A DNA stretch of 64,000 bases from Escallonia rubra. Its lineage: Eukaryota; Streptophyta; Magnoliopsida; Escalloniales; Escalloniaceae. Under the pieces are notes generated by a model. The model had not been told where the DNA came from, did no database searches, and worked only from the letters and a program-made list of their open reading frames with translations. Shown one piece after another: positions 1 to 13,719 of this stretch (positions are counted from its first letter, which is position 1; every line of letters begins with the position of its first letter). The DNA is taken from positions 923,001-987,000 of the forward strand of contig JAVXUO010000638.1 of assembly GCA_033065855.1 (NCBI GenBank). The letters run 5' to 3'. A program made the position numbers and the translations under genes.

Positions 1-2000
1 TTAGGAGCAGGATTATTCTTCCTGTGGTGCTATTTAGGTGAGGCAATTCTTATTCTGTAGCACCAGGATTCTGGTATACCCTATTCCGGAATTTGGCCAC
101 TTACTAATGCTAACCGGACATAGTGTTTCTGCAGGTGAATGGATGTTCGGGATGTATTATACTACTACTCCTCTTACTTGCCCGAAACTTTTAGGTTGTG
201 GTGAGGAGGACGAGGACGATGACGATGAAAAGGAGGGAACCACAAGGGTGGGGGTTAGGGAATGTTTGTACAGCAGGTAAACGAAAACCTGGCTCGTGTC
301 CCTGTCGCGCCTAGCCTCTCTACGACGAGAGTGACATTACTTTCACCTTCACGGTAAGAATATTCTAACAACTAACAAGGTTGGAAATGGATTCTATGTA
401 GATTAAAGGAGAGGGAGAGGTAGATTTTGGCTCTCACTCTTCCTTACAGGTTAATAGTGACACTTATTATTGTACGTCGATGTTTTTTTTTTTTTTTTTG
501 ATAGAAACGTCGATGTTGATATATTGAGTGTACAAAGGAAAATAAAATTTTGTATATAAAAGTATGCGTGTGCATACTTTGTTTATGGCTGTAAATCCAG
601 AATTGGATATTGGTTTTTTAGTCTATTCACTAATTACATGCAATTTCCGCGCTTCTATAATGAAATCAAGGAACTTGGAGCTTGAAAAATAAGTGAATGG
701 ACGAAATTAGAGCTTGTTTGGGATTGAGTTTGTGATTGTTAAGCCTGATTTGATTTGGATTTGGATTATGTCAGTTTGAAGATTATGGATTAATCACTTT
801 TTCATAATCAAATTTGACCAAGTAATGTATCATTATTCATTGCAAAGATGTTTGACATGTTAGTTTAAAGCTGATTTTGCTTAAAATATCATGAAGCTAA
901 TTTTCAATTTGCTTTTGAAAATTATCATTAAAGCAATTACAGCACGTAGGATTCTTATCTTATTTCATAATAATATGCGACCTTGAACCGAGATCCTTAC
1001 ATTAGTTCATTGATTTGCAACATCTTTTTCGGGTTAAGAGGAGAAATATATTATAGATAAAAGTCATTCTAGCCATACAGAAGATAAACTAAAATATCTT
1101 AAGGATAATTTTTTACGGATCATATTTAACAGACAAACCATAAAAATACTGGAAGTTAAATATTGACCATATTTGCAGGGTTAGATCTAAAAGTATATAA
1201 TCCATGATTTTAACTTTCAAGTCATAGATACTATCAATTTAGTCTTGCAGACAAAAGTGGCAAGTTCAACTGATTCGGTCAGCAACCATTTGCTTCCTAG
1301 TAATATCCGACAAAAGTGAAAAAAGGCGCTTGTCATACATTAGTCATACATTACTGATGCAGCCATAGCACTAATCGCCTCTTGTCCTGTCATCTGTGCC
1401 ACCAAACGTTTAGAATGTGTTCGATGATCTAGCTTGTGGTGGTAATATTCATTATGCAAGTAGTGTGTTTGATGAAATGATTCTGAGGCCTGCTTCCATA
1501 TGGAAGTTTGTATTCCACACGCACAGGTCGATCGAACAAGTTAAAGATACATGAGACGAACTAGGTCATACTTGGCCATTTCTTTGATTTTATGACAAAA
1601 GAATGCAAAAAGTTAAAGCTGACACGCTGAAATTATGGGCATGCAACCTTAAATCGCCTTTCGTCCTTACTAATTATAGTCATCTTTTGTAACTGATCGA
1701 CATATTAATCCGAGTTTCATCATCAGTCCTATTATAGTTTAATGATGTTCTAATGTTAAGTTTAGGACTGCAATACATACCACCTTCGCTCTAAACGATA
1801 CTTAAAACAAAACTATCTTAAAGACTCAATGATTGGCATGCATACGCAACATGTTGAACTGTTTTTCCCGATTTTTTACTTAATTGTACGACATATTTTG
1901 ATACATGTAAACATTTCATTGGAATTAATAGCAATCATAGATTAAATAAGTATTTTTCGTAATGCAAATAGGGCAAAAAAGAATACTAAAATCGAATGTA
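1..2000. other. Gene-poor left flank
   Basis: I see no supportable gene here. An 80-codon frame at 38-280 follows a possible splice acceptor (TTTCTGCAG, near 126-134) and ends in an acidic Glu/Asp run, so it could be the last exon of a gene lying to the left. I recognise no family in it and would not call it without transcript evidence. The rest is AT-rich with short homopolymer runs (T tract near 483-499). Confidence 0.4.
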
Positions 2001-3012
2001 GTGTTTGACAGAGTTTTTGTCTTCAATTTTTTTTCAGTTTTGTAAACAGGATAAAAAAATCCGTTTGATATACAATTTTTGTTTTTTTTCCTTCAAATTT
2101 GAAAATCGGATTTTAAAACGGAACTGTTTTTAGAAACTCCATTTTAGAGTTTTGGTTTTTATTTTGATATCTAACCATCAAACTTTACTAAAAGCAATTT
2201 GCTATTCACATTATATAAAACTCATTTCTTTTCATCACTTTCACTACTACCACTACTTACCCTCTAAGGCACTACCACTACCACCAGTAGAAAACAACTG
2301 TCACCACTAGGCCGCCGTCCCGACCACCCCACTTTCGTCACTCCACTGTCACGCCACCACATATCTGCCCCACCGTCACATTCCTACCGCTGTCATACCA
2401 ACAAATCTCTTATATTGGCCGCCACAATTCCGCCGTTACTACCGACAGATCTTTCTCACTGCTACCACCCCACCGCACGAATCTGCTCCACCATTGCATC
2501 GTATCAACCAAGAGGACAACATAGCAATCACCATCTTAACCACCAAGCACCACTACCATCTTAATCACCAAGCACACCGCAATAACTGCCGATGATCGAT
2601 CAACGTCGAACAATATCACAATCGGACAACATCACAACCACCATCAATCAACGTTGATGCCGTCGATTTCACCACCCCCAACCACCTGTCGTCGAACTCA
2701 TCAGATCTGGTTTTTGGGTAGCAATAATTCTATCGTGGTTTTAGTGGTAGGTCGCGATGGGTGGTGGTTACTGGCTATGAGCGGCGGTGATACTGTGGCA
2801 TGATGGTGTTAGCTGGCGGTAATTGAAACTAGTGTTTTGGGAAAAAATGAACGCAAGGAAAAATAAAATCCTCTTAAAAGAAAAAAAAATTGGAATTTTA
2901 CAGGCTGGTCTATCAAACATCTACTTGTTTTTTTTTCAAAATAAAAATCACAACTAGTTTTGATTTTTATTTTTTTTTAAATCGTAACTAAAAACTATAA
3001 TGTTGTCAAACA
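2001..3012. mobile_element. MITE-like element with CCACC/GGTGG core, copy 1
   Basis: The ends read inward as GTGTTTGACA on the left and TGTCAAAC on the right. Next to them are A/T-rich arms with alternating long T and A runs. The core is a CCACC-rich left half (about 2240-2700) followed by a GGTGG-rich right half (about 2740-2820). The same arm sequence recurs near 28670-29070 and 38450-38837, so this is a dispersed family. No coding capacity is seen. The non-autonomous DNA transposon class is inferred; no clear target-site duplication was found. Confidence 0.6.
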
Positions 3013-3358
3013 AACCCGAAATCTATGTCATTAATAGAGCTCATGTTGCTAAATTACAGATTTCTCAAGCGTCGCTACAAGAATAGCGCATACTCGTCGC
3101 TAAAATAGTCCGCACGCCAATAAGTAACCAGTTGTCCAACCCCGTGAGCAGGCGGATTGTCCTTGAGGCTCTATCGAGGCCACTATCAATCAATCTTCCT
3201 TACTGTCAGAAACCCTAACCCTAGCTACAATCCGAGCCGAATTACACAGTCAAATCCTCGATTCGTTGTTTGCCTATACTACTCCGAATCCTAATGCGAC
3301 GCGAATTGGCTCAATCTGTTGTGTCGAGCTCGACAGATTAGGTTTGATCGAGTCGACA

Positions 3359-6300
3359 ATGGAGGTCTCACCGGAGAAGCAGCTGCAGCTGGCGATCTCT
3401 AGCCCTACGCCGTCATTTAAGGAGTTGCTGGACTCGCAGAATGAGCTCTTCCGCACCCAAATCGATCAGCTGCAGAACATCGTCGTTTCGCAGTGCAAAC
3501 TCACCGGCGTTAATCCTCTTTCCCAAGAAATGGTCCGCTTGTTTTTTTCTTTTATTTATTATTTTGATATTGAAAATTTTGCTCCTATTTCTGTATTTTC
3601 TAATTCTTATCTTTGTCAACCTGCAGGCAGCTGGTGCTCTATCAATCAAAATTGGTACTTCATCTTTATTCTGCAAGTTCTGCCTTTCAATAGTTGACAA
3701 ATTTATGGTTTATATTTCACATTATAAACCTAATTATCAAGTGTAGAATAATCTTACGATGTCGAATTAGTTGGAGTTCTTATGATTTATGTGAACAATT
3801 TGCTTCATCTATCCAGTTATTGTGTAGCTTGCTTTCCGATGAGATGACATTTATGTAATGCCTTTTGCAGGAAAACGACCTAGAGATTTGCTAAACCCTA
3901 AGGCTGTAAAGTATATGCAGTCAGTGTTCTCCATTAAAGATGCAATCACCAAGAAGGAATCTCGCGAGATTAGTGATCTTTTTGGTGTTACAGCCACACA
4001 GGTTTCTTTTACATTCTACAATGATCAAATTATACACGGATTTAGACTTTTGCTCCTGTACCAAATATAGACTCCTGATCGTGGGTCGTCTATACATTCT
4101 ATTGCCCTCTCCTCTAAAAATTGAGCACTTTTTGGTTCTTACCGGGACAATGTGCTTGCATTGAGTCGTCTTGACCTTTTTTTTTTTTTTCCAAGTGTTA
4201 TCTTATGCAATTATTTTTGCCCTATTTCGTTGTAAGCTGTTCATGACCTTCAGAAGGAAATAACAATTAGCTGTGATGGCTTTCCTACAAGCAACAGCAT
4301 CAATAGTTGCTATGTCTAGTTTGAATATAATTGCAGGGTTATGTTTTGGTGCTTACACCTTTATATATTCAAATTTAACTAGGTACGGGAGTTTTTCACC
4401 GGTCAGCGTTCAAGGGTTAGGAGGTTTGTTAGGCTGTCAAGAGAGAAGGCCATTAGATGCAGTGCATATGAAGAGACGCATAATGAGCCATTGTGCTCTG
4501 ATCCGAATACCCCCATGGATCCAGTTCCCTTGAACTGTGTTAATCCCATCAGTTCTGAAGAACCTTCTTGCTCGACACAGGATGAGGTTCTACCTGGCAT
4601 AGACGACTCAGATAAGCATTTTGTAGAAAATATCTTTAGCTTGATGAGGAAGGAAGAAGCATTCTCCGGGCAGGCAAAATTGATGGAGTGGATCTTGCAG
4701 ATAGAAAATTCTTCAGTATTACATTGGTAGTTGTTATCTCATAACAGTGTGAGTACGTGATGATGGATTGTGTATTTTGGGCATTATTTCTGATCCAACA
4801 TTCCTCTTACGTGCTTACAGGTTTTTAACAAAAGGTGGTGTGATGATTCTAGCAACTTGGCTGAGCCAGGCAGCAACAGAAGAACAAACGAGTGTTCTTC
4901 ACATCATTCTTCAGGTACGGACATGGCTAATTGTTTGCTATGTCTTTCACCTTTTAAATCTATTAGTATATCTTAACAGCTAAGTGGGTTTTAGGTCCTT
5001 TGTCACTTGCCACTACACAAAGCTCTTCCAGCACATATGTCAGCCATACTGCAAAGTGTAAACAGACTTCGATTTTACAGGACAGCAGGTGTGTTTCGTT
5101 GCAAAAAACTTGCTCAGTTGTGCTCTCAGTGTGCATGTGTATATCGGTCATATCGTTTGTAACTTTTATAATAGAGGTAACTGAAAAAGTGTTTACTTTA
5201 TATTTGGAGCATTCTACCCTACGGTCACATGAGATTGCAAGCAACTGAAGCACGTATAGGAGGCTCATGGGTTAGAATTGCTTCGTGATAGCGACACTGG
5301 TATTAAATATTAAATATGCTATTAATACCAGTGTGTGTTCAGTTCCTCATATTTGTCTGCGTAGGCTTTGAAAAAGAATAAATTGAGAAACTTTGTTCTT
5401 TATGACAACTAGGTTTGTACTTATTTCATTGGAATGCTACATGGTCATGTTGTGTCTCGTTGTTAGAGTCCCCCCCCCCTACCCCTCCCAGTCAAAATCC
5501 CCGAAAGGGAGAAATAGAATGGAAGATGGTGTAGGATTGGTAAGGGTTAGATTTTTGATACCTGGTAGCTTATAGGACTAGAGAATAGAGCCTCTTGTGA
5601 ATATTGGCGAGGGTTGAATATCTGCGGGAGTGGTGTTGACTTTTCCATGGGCCATGTTGCTGAAGAAGTGTAGTCTTGCCAAGTGAAATTTGAAAATTTT
5701 CCATTCTTCATCTACCCAAGTGTTTCTTGATTCATGAATTACTGCACTTTTTATTTAACTTTTTTCTTTTTGCAAATGAGATTATGTATTAGTGCTATTC
5801 CACTTTGATCTTCTGGAACTCATTTACCTGATTTGAAGATCAGACATCTCAAACAGGGCAAGGATGCTGTTATCTAGATGGAGCAAAGTTTTTGCAAGAA
5901 GCCAAGCTATGAGGAAACCGAAGTCCATGAAATCTTCAAATGACATGCAGGATGAAATGCTGTTGAAGCAGAGGCAAGACTATTTCTTTCCTTCTTGAGA
6001 GCAGCTAGTTTTATCTTCTTTCATATTATTCACCATGATTTGTGATTGTCTGCAGTATTGGTGAAATTATGGGAAATGAATCATGGGATTCAAAGCTTGA
6101 TATGCATGTAAATTCTCTAAAGAAGTCAATTGTCCTTTCTGAAACAGAATTTATCTCGTGGATCTTCATTAACTTTCTTTCTTTACAGGGAGGTGCTCTT
6201 ACTTCCTCATATGAAAGTCCCGAGAATGGCAGGTATGTAGATATTGCAACGAGCAGCTTCAAATCTGTTTTTGCAAGTTGCTTACATTTGTTTCGATCAT

Positions 6301-9300
6301 CATGGAGATCTTAAGCTCTAGGTATTTTCCAGGAAGTTGGAAACCTTGCAGCCATTTAAATTGCTTATGGCATCTTCCGAGGACTCTAATAAGAAGCTTA
6401 TCCGAGGTGTATCGTCAGCCCGTATCCTGTGTATTTGTTGTTATTATTATTTTTTAAAATTTTGGTGAGCCAGCCCAGAGCAGAAAGCTACCGCTTAGTC
6501 TCCTTCCGCGTTGGGCAGTGAGCACTCGCCATTGCGGCGGTCTGAAGTCTGAACTTTATGCCACAACTTAAAGCCTCCTAAGGAACGATAGTTTTTAAGG
6601 GATAAATTAGTAATTCTAAGAAAGCCTACCCTAAGTGCTAAACCAGTTAGTAACATTTACAAGACTAAGCAGTATCTTAATGTGTTGAGAGATCATCTAA
6701 AAAGGACAGTGTAGTTTCAATATCTACGTGATGGATGGTGATTCCATGCAAATGGGATGGGTGGTAGTGTTTGGCTCGGTGCAGAGTTAGGATTGCATAT
6801 GCAAATTGGTGCATGATGCTTTACTACTCTGATTGAATCGTTATTTGATGCTTACAAAGTAAAGGGGGCCATTTCGAACCCATTAATGCATGAACCATCT
6901 AAATTTATTTTCAATTTCTCTTCTTAGTTTATATCTGGAGTTGTGTTTTGTACCTTATCAAGAAAAAGAGTTGGGTAGGTATATGGAGTATTGATTTTTC
7001 ATGTACACCCAACACCACCCCCCCCAACCTCGCCCCTGGGGCCGTATGTGGGTTGAATTTTTGCTTTCCAATTCCTAGAAGTGGGTAGTGAGGTGGATTG
7101 CGCTATATTTGCTTTTACGAAGAACATAGAGAAATTGACTAGTTAAAAAGGTGCCCTCATGTAGATCGTCTTCAGTTTATTTACCTGATGTTCTTTCCTA
7201 AGGAAAATCTGCAGGGTGACTGTGCCCCAATATGGGCAATATTTGAAACATTTCCTTGGTTTAGGGGTTTTATGCAGTTACCTGTTCCCTATCTCTTTCT
7301 TCCTTGTCTAACATCAAGTGAGCAGAAAAGGGTATTTGCTATCGCACTAAATGAAGGCTATTCCAATGCTTGAATCCCTAACCAATTTTGTTTTACTAAG
7401 GCTACTTTTTATACCCTTAAGCTTACTACTTTTTCGTGCTTTTAGAAATACAAAGAAGTTAATGTCTAGAAATATGGTTGCGAAAGCTAAACAAACACAC
7501 TACAACAGAAAGGTTAGAGAGGGTGCCAAGACTAAACAAACGCTACATTTTCCAAACATGGTGTTAACAATGATCAGCTCTGCCCTTATTCAATAGGTAT
7601 CAATTACTTATTGTGTATCGGAGTCCTAGTGCGCAACGCTTGTCGTATCAAAAGATACGTATCAAAAGATATGGTTAGCTTTTCAATGCATCGAATATGA
7701 GTTCTAGACATGTGAGAAACACAATGTTGAAGAGTAAATTCATCTTGCACAATAAGTTTAATATAATAAACATATTATATTGTCTAAGCTAGATAATATT
7801 ACTTGTTGAAATGAGAAGCCGAAAATTACGAAAAAGAAAAATCATCAAATTTAGTATATCGTGTTTTTGAAGTCATAATGTAAGATATACGTATTACATA
7901 ATCTCTTGCCCAATAATTAGTAGCAATTCATGACCATATATTTGCTTTTACGAAGAACATAGAGAAATTGACTAGTTAAAAAGGTGCCCTCATGTAGATC
8001 GTCTTCAGTTTATTTACCTGATGTTCTTTCCTAAGGAAAATCTGCAGGGTGACTGTGCCCCAATATGGGCAATATTTGAAACATTTCCTTGGTTTAGGGG
8101 TTTTATGCAGTTACCTGTTCCCTATCTCTTTCTTCCTTGTCTAACATCAAGTGAGCAGAAAAGGGTATTTGCTATCGCACTAAATGAAGGCTATTCCAAT
8201 GCTTGAATCCCTAACCAATTTTGTTTTACTAAGGCTACTTTTTATACCCTTAAGCTTACTACTTTTTCGTGCTTTTAGAAATACAAAGAAGTTAATGTCT
8301 AGAAATATGGTTGCGAAAGCTAAACAAACACACTACAACAGAAAGGTTAGAGAGGGTGCCAAGACTAAACAAACGCTACATTTTCCAAACATGGTGTTAA
8401 CAATGATCAGCTCTGCCCTTATTCAATAGGTATCAATTACTTATTGTGTATCGGAGTCCTAGTGCGCAACGCTTGTCGTATCAAAAGATACGTATCAAAA
8501 GATATGGTTAGCTTTTCAATGCATCGAATATGAGTTCTAGACATGTGAGAAACACAATGTTGAAGAGTAAATTCATCTTGCACAATAAGTTTAATATAAT
8601 AAACATATTATATTGTCTAAGCTAGATAATATTACTTGTTGAAATGAGAAGCCGAAAATTACGAAAAAGAAAAATCATCAAATTTAGTATATCGTGTTTT
8701 TGAAGTCATAATGTAAGATATACGTATTACATAATCTCTTGCCCAATAATTAGTAGCAATTCATGACCATATATTAAAATCTGAAAACTTTATTTTCAAC
8801 TCACTCGAAATTTTCTACTTGGTAAGAAAATATTCTGACCCATTAAAAGAATCCCCTGAAGCTTGTTGTTTGGTCTGGAGTTTGACTGCACATTTTTTAC
8901 ATTATCATTTCTTTTCTCTCAAAAACCTCATAGTACCCCCAATTTTGGTGTTTTACCTGGGGAATCATTGTATGTTGGGAGAAGAAAACTGAAGCAACAT
9001 TTTACAATAATGAACAGCTCCAGGTATCAAGTTTTGTGATTTGAAACTGGAGGGAGCAAATCATTGTGGAAGAAAGAATAGACTCAAAATCTAGTGATAC
9101 ATTGAAATGTAGAACAATTAGGACAATAAAATTCTGACGCACACCACTAATCTTCACCAAACAACCGAACCATTGAAGGTTTATACTACTGCCTGTCTTA
9201 ATGCTGTTCGCTGAACATAGAATGATTATGGCATCAGTTTATTCCTTACCATAGTTCAATATGATGTCTCTCAATTCCAGTTGAGGGTCATTCAAAATTA

Positions 9301-12300
9301 GGTTTCACTTTAAAATGCATCTTGACTCCCAAAACCAGTTGAATGAACGATCTCCTTTGACTGCCTATCTCGGAGAAAACATGTTGTATTTTGCATTTTC
9401 AGAGATCAATGGCAAAAGTCTTTCATGTTGATTGTTGCGTATGGATAACCATAGTAATTGCCACGAATTTGTTTAACTCAGCACTCTATAGTAGCACTGC
9501 ATCCTTCAAGAATTTAGTTTGCTTATATGTAACCATCTTACCCTTCTTTTTACAAGAAAAAAAGTTCCGTTCCTAAATGTGCGCACGAGCATATAGTTTT
9601 TTGCCTTGACTAGTTACAGAATCCAGAGAACGAAGAAAAGTTCTGCTCGTAGAGCAACCAGGTCAAAAAACAGCTGGAAGAGGTCCACAGGTTGCCCGAT
9701 CATCACCTGCAACTCAAGGCCGTCCACTTTCAGCTGATGATATACAAAAGGCAAAATTGCGTGCGCATTTCATGCAGAAAAAGTATGGGAAAACTGGTAA
9801 ATCGTTGGATGAAAGCCCCCAAGTGAAGACCGAAGGTCCAAACACATGTTCCTCTGCGCAGGCCAACATTTTGCCTTCAGCTTCCATATCGCGTGTTAGG
9901 CCTGAGATTGAGGATTGCAAGAAGCCTATGAAGCTACCCTCTAGTGTATCCAGTCAGCAAGAAGCTCCCAATGATGAGGAGAGAATTTCAGACCCAAAGG
10001 AACCTTTGCAGAAAAAATGCAAGGGGGTCCAGATCCCATGGCAGACACCGCCAGGTACATTTGTTTCTAGTGCTTCCTCAGTTACCCCGTTTACTGCTCT
10101 TCGAATTATCTTGGTGTACATAGAACTAGCAGTTCTTTCTTTAAAAGGCAACCTTTACGGGATTTCAGTTTAAATGAAAAAAGAAAAGATTTTTCCATTG
10201 CTTTGAGACGATTTAGTTGCTTCTTGCTACTGTCATTGCTGAAATTTCTCTCTCTAAATTGGCATTAGTTCAGTAGAATCGTTTTTTACTATCCAAGTAC
10301 CAACTACGGAGTATAATTTATATACGTCACCTGGTGTTCGACCACTCTATTACGGATGGACTTTCTGAGACAAGTTCGTGAGAAGTATGCACTACGAACC
10401 ATAAGAATGTGGACATATTTGGATTTACTTCCAATTATTGGGGTCTCACATGAATCCAGTGGACAGACTTTTGCCTGTGATTAGTAAACTACAAAGCATC
10501 ATCTCTAATGAATCAGAATGAAGGACACTTTAACTCACTTTAATATCTGATGTAGCTCTCTTCTACTCTGGCATTGCCAACACTTCTTCCTTCGGATTAC
10601 CTTCAATTTTGTGGTTTTACAAAGCTTGTATGGTGATATTTTTATCGTAAGGACATTATAACTTAACAACTGACATATTTTATGTTCACGAGGTTGCTGT
10701 ACGAGGAAAAGTCACATCAGTCCATTTCTCTTACTGTGCAAGTTATAATTTTTTCCCCGTTTAATAAGGTTTTCCTGAGACCGCACTTGATGAAGAATAG
10801 AGAATTCAAATTGTACGAACTAGCCACTGTAAATGTCAAGCATTTCCTCCAATTTTGGACTTTTTATTAGGCGCGAAGGGCTTGGAAGAAGTTATTAGCT
10901 ATCAATTCTTTTGTTTGATTGTTAAGCGAATGAATTTGAACGCAAGAGCTTACCTTGGATTGCAATTGCCCAAAAACCCAACTGCAGATGGTGATGATTA
11001 CAACTCTGTATGTTGAGAGGCCATGACCTATGAAAATCGACATTACTTTAAAAACCAGCATTGTGCTGCTCAGTGTTCTGCATCTTGCAAATTGTGTTGG
11101 GATTGCGAGTACCCAAATGAATATGTTTCTCATGCGGAATTTGAGAGACTCAATGCACTCCTTCTTTTCTGTATTTAGCCGCCACTAAAAGATATAAAGT
11201 GTTGATCTCATCTACCTCAAGGAAAAAGGAAAAAGATGAAGAATATTGCTGATTTGTGGATATTCGGTTGGGAGTCCCAAATTTAAACTGCAACCTTTTG
11301 TTAAAAAATTTCTTTATTTTTATTGGTTCACAAAAATTAGTTCCAGGTACCAAGGAAAAGGAAAAACGATAAAGGTTTTAATTTTTTGTAATTAGACGTT
11401 TTTTCTTGGTTACAAAGGTAAAATTAGGCCATGATGTATACAGGAGGCAAAGATGGTGATGTTGACCCTCACAATGGAATTGCCGAAATTTGCCGTGGAG
11501 ATGAACCATTAATAAGTTGACAATGTTTGTCAGACATGCTCAGTTGCATTTAATCTTCTTTCTATTTTTGGAAGAGTTGTCAGTTGGCTTTCTTTTCCTT
11601 CCTGCTTTTCTGGGAGGAAATACGTCTGCGCAATCACTGTTTCTTCCACTTCTTCAACGTCCTTTAGTGGTAAAATTTGATTTTCGCCGAGGACTACAGA
11701 AACTTAACTGAGAGGCTGCTTCTCTTTCTCTGTGTAATGGTAGAAGGCTTTTCGCGTCTACCCATGTAGTTCGTACTTCGGTGATGTCTGCACCTTTTTA
11801 TTGTTCCTTTTAGTTTGTGGGCCATGATGCTCTGTCAACTTCAGCCATTTTTATTCCTTTCGTCCTTTATGCAGAAATCAGGATCAATGGTGCCTGGAGC
11901 GTTGGCTCTGGAGAGAATAGCAAAGAAATTGAAGTTCAGAAGAACAGAATCCGTAGGGAGAACGAGATTTTCTACAAGACTGTCCAGGATATCCCGTGGA
12001 ATCCGAAGGATCCTTGGGATCGCGAGATGGACTATGATGACTCTTTAACTTTGGAAATTCCAATTGAACAGCTGCCCGATGTTGAGGGATCAGAAACTAC
12101 GGTTCCCCCCCGTGAAAGTGAAGATATTGCGGTCGCCTCCACTTCATCAACTCAAAACGGTGATGAGAAAATAGTAGGGCCGGACATGGAATTGCTTGGA
12201 GTATTGCTTCAGAACCCAGAACTGGTTTATGCTCTTACATCTGGGCAAGGTGGTAATTTATCAAATGAAGAAACGGTGAAGCTGCTTGATATGATTAAGG

Positions 12301-13719
12301 CAAATGGGGTTAGCTCTTTGAGTAGTTTAACTGGGTTGAGCAAAGCTGAAGAGAAGGTTGAAGTTTCTCTTCCATCCCCTACTCCTTCCAGCAATAATGT
12401 ACCGGTGCGTCCTTTGAGCACATATTGTACAACTTTCTATTATCATGAAGTTGTTGGCAACATCTTCTTTTCTCCATCTTTTCCTCTATAAATGGTCAAT
12501 TCTTTCCTTAACAATTTTTAAAACAAACTGCACGCTTAATTGTGGGGCTTAAGTTTTTCAGGACCGGCAAATTGGTCCTGTACTCGAGGAGGTCGCCAAA
12601 GGGTAAAAGACCCATTTATTCACTTGGTAATAGTTAACGAAAAAGTAAATCGCTAACTGGGTCTGGGGAAGTCACTGTCATGTTCAGTGACGTAGAACTT
12701 GCAGTCATAGAGGGGAACAAATCTTCAGTTGGAGTCTTCTGCATTTCTGTGGTTGAGGAAACTTTGTAGGCTGGGTCGGTCGATGCATCTGCTCCATGCA
12801 TAGTGCTATTAGTAATTTATTGGGCCTCTTGTTATGAAGCTCTGCTGTTCATTTGTAGTCTTCATTTGATTGGGCTTACTAACGGATTGCTATTTTTTTT
12901 CTTCTGCGTGTAATGCAGAATGGATGGAGGACGGAATCTGCAAAGAATCCCTTTTCACGGCAGAATGGCAGCATGCCGGGAGTTGCCGCCAGCTTCTCTT
13001 CCCAAGAAATGCTTCATTCTAGTAGGTTGGTGCCGCCACAAATACCGCCCCTACAGTCAACATCCGTAACACCCATGGTTCAAAAATCGCTTCCCCAATT
13101 TTCCTTGCCCCAAACATCTATACCCTTGACTGAAAGAAGGCTCCCTCATGTAACTCCCTCTTTATACCAGAGCGCTCCGTTAATTTCCCCGAATGTACAA
13201 ACACCTTCAGAAACATGCATAAACATGAATAATTTCTCGGTTTCCACCCTGCCTAAGCCATCACCAGCGTCTGTAGTAATCAATACACCAGCGTCACGAC
13301 CGGCAGCGTTCCCTTTGCCCTCCATGTTGCCGACCCCATCGCCGCCACAAACTCAGCCTCTGAGGCGTCAGCCACCTTCCATCCCTAATCTTCAGCTTTC
13401 ATCAAGTGATTGGGGTACTAGGCAGGGTTATGCTTCAAATGCTCATTTTCAAACTATTTATAACAACTCTAGTGCGTTTTACGGAGGACTCCCTCAGGCT
13501 CCTTTGCAGCCAGGTCCTCCTCAAGAGAGAGATGAGTATATGGTTGAACCTGGTTTTGAGTCGTGGAGTCCGGGGAATAGTAGAAACGGATGGAATTATA
13601 CAGAGCCGAGAACGAATACGGGTAACGATTACAGGCCCGAGAGGTCAAGGCCGCGGAATTCTTCTTGGCACCGGGGTCGCGGTAGGAGTGGGAATCAAAG
13701 TTCGCGTGACTGGACGTGA
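3359..13719 (+). CDS. LD: LUMINIDEPENDENS-type homeodomain protein (13 exons)
   Basis: Nuclear regulator homologous to Arabidopsis LD of the autonomous flowering pathway, which lowers FLC expression. Exons: 3359-3532, 3627-3654, 3871-4001, 4383-4726, 4821-4914, 4995-5088, 5844-5973, 6056-6107, 6189-6232, 6333-6421, 9620-10054, 11875-12404, 12919-13719. All phases match and give 981 aa (Arabidopsis LD about 950). Residues about 68-130 form the divergent homeodomain (KRPRDLLNPKAVKYMQ then VREFFTGQRSRVRR). About 165-320 resemble a TFIIS N-terminal-type helical domain (DKHFVENIFSLMRKEE). PLSADDIQKAK, WDREMDYDDSLT and KVEVSLPSPTPS are LD hallmarks. The C-terminus is Pro/Ser-rich and ends in an Arg/Gly-rich tail. 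An in-frame ATG at 3266 would add 31 residues; 3359 was preferred because family similarity begins soon after it. Intron 7 uses a GC donor. A candidate poly(A) signal AATAAA lies at 14011. Confidence 0.93.
5294..5334. repeat. Short inverted repeat in LD intron 6
   Basis: Arms ACACTGGTATTAA (5294-5306) and TTAATACCAGTGT (5322-5334) are exact complements around a 15-base AT-rich loop. This could be a small hairpin or the remains of a palindromic insertion. No function is assigned. Confidence 0.7.
5974..6055 (+). other. GC-AG intron (LD intron 7)
   Basis: The donor is AG|GCAAGA and the acceptor TGCAG|T. Only this donor joins AAG CAG AG to T ATT GGT in phase and restores the conserved LLKQS-IGEIMG segment. 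No GT donor nearby keeps the frame. Confidence 0.85.
7104..8769. repeat. Exact 833-bp tandem duplication in LD intron 10
   Basis: Unit 1 spans 7104-7936 and unit 2 spans 7937-8769. I found no difference between the units on reading, and open frames inside them translate identically 833 bp apart. TATATT occurs at the start of unit 1, at the junction and just after unit 2, a microhomology that could have mediated the event. The unit matches no transposon I recognise. The duplication lies wholly inside the intron, so the coding sequence is unaffected. Confidence 0.95.

Noticed and set aside
38..280. 80-codon frame at the left edge as a complete gene
   Set aside because: At best it is a terminal exon of an unseen gene; no family match and the acidic tail is low complexity.
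7188..8429. Repeated open frames of 61 and 81 codons as candidate small genes
   Set aside because: They lie inside the 833-bp intronic duplication, have no recognisable domain, and are identical only because the DNA unit is identical.
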